A stretch of DNA of 14,392 bases from CAYHPY01 sp964358485 (lineage in GTDB: Bacteria; Elusimicrobiota; Elusimicrobia; UBA1565; UBA9628), in NCBI GenBank assembly GCA_964358485.1, contig CAYHPY010000094.1, positions 1-14,392 on the forward strand. The letters are read 5' to 3'. How positions within the stretch are numbered: the stretch's first letter is position 1; every line of letters starts with the position of its first letter. Below, piece after piece: positions 13,465-14,392 of the stretch. Under the pieces are notes generated by a model, which was given only the letters and a program-made list of their open reading frames with translations, was not told the origin of the DNA and ran no database searches. Made by a program: the position numbers and the translations under genes.

Positions 13465-14273
13465 TCGGCGCCCTCATCGCGGGGGCGGCCGTCGCCGGAG
13501 CCGCTTTCAGCGCCCGTTGGAATTGGTGGCGGCCCCGGACCCGGGGCATCCCGTCGCTCATGTATCACAAGATCGGGGATTCTCCGAAAGGATCCCGCCT
13601 CCAGAAGCTCTGGGTCACCACGGCGGATTTCCGGGGACAACTGGAGTACCTGCGCGCCGAGGGCTGGACCTCGATGCTCTTCCGGGAACTGGCCGAGGCA
13701 TCGGACGGCAAGCGCGCGATGCCCGAGAAGCCGGTCCTGATCACCTTCGACGACGGCTACGCCAATAATTACGAGGAGGCCTTCCCCCTCCTCAAGGAAT
13801 TCGGGATGAAGGGAAACATCTTCCTGGTCTACGAGACCATGGAGCGCCACAACGCCTGGCACGACCCCGCCACCGAACCCTGGTTGAGGATGCTGACCTG
13901 GGCCCAAATCCATGAAATGCAGAATAGCGGCCTGGTGGAATTCGGTTCGCACACCATGCGCCACCGAAATCTCCCCCAGATCAGCCTGGAGGACGCCGGC
14001 TGGGAAATTCGGGAGAGCAAGCTTCGCCTGGAGGAGGCCCTAGGCCGCCCCATGACGGGCTTCGCCTACCCCTACGGGGCGGGGGCTTACGTCCCGGAGG
14101 TCCGCGCGCTGGTGCGGGAAGCCGGCTATCGCTACGATTTCGGAATCAAGCAGGGAATTTCCCCCCTCCCCTGGGACCCGGCTTCGGGTCCCCTGCGCCG
14201 CCTGCTCATCCGCGGGGACGACACCCGGCTGGATTTTCACATCAACATGACTCGGGGCAGGTCCCGGTTTTGA
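13461..14273 (+). CDS. Polysaccharide deacetylase, NodB-homology (CE4) family, membrane-anchored
   Basis: The GTG start at 13461 overlaps the GT2 stop by four bases and gives 270 residues. A short hydrophobic N-terminus (IGALIAGAAVAGAAF, about 2-16) looks like a signal anchor, placing the enzyme on the periplasmic side. The catalytic domain carries the CE4 motifs. TFDDGY has Asp97 (expected base) and Asp98 (metal), SHTMRH has metal ligands His164 and His168, and FAYPYGAG (around Pro204) is motif 3. An early LMYHKIGD is also typical. Such enzymes remove N-acetyl (sometimes formyl) groups from hexosamines in glycans. All metal ligands are present. In this cluster it probably edits the glycan built by the neighbouring transferases; the target sugar is an inference. 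Confidence 0.92.
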   Translation: MIGALIAGAAVAGAAFSARWNWWRPRTRGIPSLMYHKIGDSPKGSRLQKLWVTTADFRGQLEYLRAEGWTSMLFRELAEASDGKRAMPEKPVLITFDDGYANNYEEAFPLLKEFGMKGNIFLVYETMERHNAWHDPATEPWLRMLTWAQIHEMQNSGLVEFGSHTMRHRNLPQISLEDAGWEIRESKLRLEEALGRPMTGFAYPYGAGAYVPEVRALVREAGYRYDFGIKQGISPLPWDPASGPLRRLLIRGDDTRLDFHINMTRGRSRF

Positions 14274-14392
14274 GCGATCCCCGCCGCATCCTGGTCATCC
14301 AGCTCCGGCGGATCGGGGACGTCATCCTGACCACCCCGGCCGTCGCGGCCCTCAAAGCCCGGTGGCCGCGCGCCGAGCTCGATTTTCTGGTC
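14270..14392 (+). CDS. Heptosyltransferase-family (GT9) protein, N-terminal fragment
   Basis: Only the first 41 residues are present; the gene runs off the window. The TTG at 14270 overlaps the deacetylase stop by four bases (TTGA), and the reading frame begins MSDPRRILVIQLRRIGDVIL followed by TTPAVAALKARWP. This is the classic GT9 opening, with the catalytic-type aspartate in I-G-D at residue 17. It resembles the extra N-terminal half of the fused GT9 at 9011, including a shared LKARWP. Whether it is a full-length enzyme cannot be seen. Confidence 0.87.
   Translation, partial: MSDPRRILVIQLRRIGDVILTTPAVAALKARWPRAELDFLV

Noticed and set aside
1..14392. CRISPR arrays, tRNA or rRNA genes, insertion sequences
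   Set aside because: I saw no regularly spaced direct repeats, no cloverleaf-type or rRNA motifs, and no transposase or terminal inverted repeats on either strand.

Overview
The window is high-GC DNA from a bacterium with an outer membrane. All thirteen genes I can support lie on the + strand. Lipopolysaccharide-type envelope genes (a Kdo transferase and several heptosyltransferase-family proteins) point to a Gram-negative, LPS-making organism. The mix of a membrane pyrophosphatase, compact separate SecD and SecF, and TPR-bearing TMTC-like glycosyltransferases would suit a deep-branching or uncultured phylum such as Elusimicrobiota or Omnitrophota. That placement is a guess from gene content, not a measurement.

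Region 1 (1-129) is the end of hppA, a membrane proton/sodium-pumping pyrophosphatase. Region 2 (160-8850) is one dense block. It holds yajC-secD-secF (the accessory Sec translocon), a small protein resembling the activation domain of B12-dependent methionine synthase, a single-chain fusion of a DUF374 acyltransferase-like domain with the Kdo transferase WaaA, and two tandem multi-pass TMTC-like membrane glycosyltransferases with C-terminal TPRs.

Region 3 (8851-9010) is the only sizeable intergenic gap. It is AT-rich and carries a perfect 26-bp palindrome followed by a consensus extended -10 promoter. Region 4 (9011-14392) is a second dense block of glycan genes: an unusual one-and-a-half heptosyltransferase (GT9) fusion, two GT4 glycosyltransferases, a WaaE-like GT2, a NodB-type polysaccharide deacetylase, and the start of another GT9 cut by the window edge.

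Within the blocks every gene overlaps the next: eight junctions share four bases (ATGA, GTGA or TTGA), two share one base, and one overlaps by 32 bases. This points to two translationally coupled operons. The first would handle protein export plus attachment of Kdo and perhaps other sugars at the inner membrane. The second would build and modify the LPS core or another surface glycan, under a promoter that looks regulated.

The points most worth following are the two domain fusions (DUF374-WaaA and 1.5x GT9), the palindromic operator-like site, the B12-activation-like orphan, the diverged TMTC pair next to SecDF, and a perfect 16-bp inverted repeat inside the GT2 coding sequence followed by an AT-rich codon tract.
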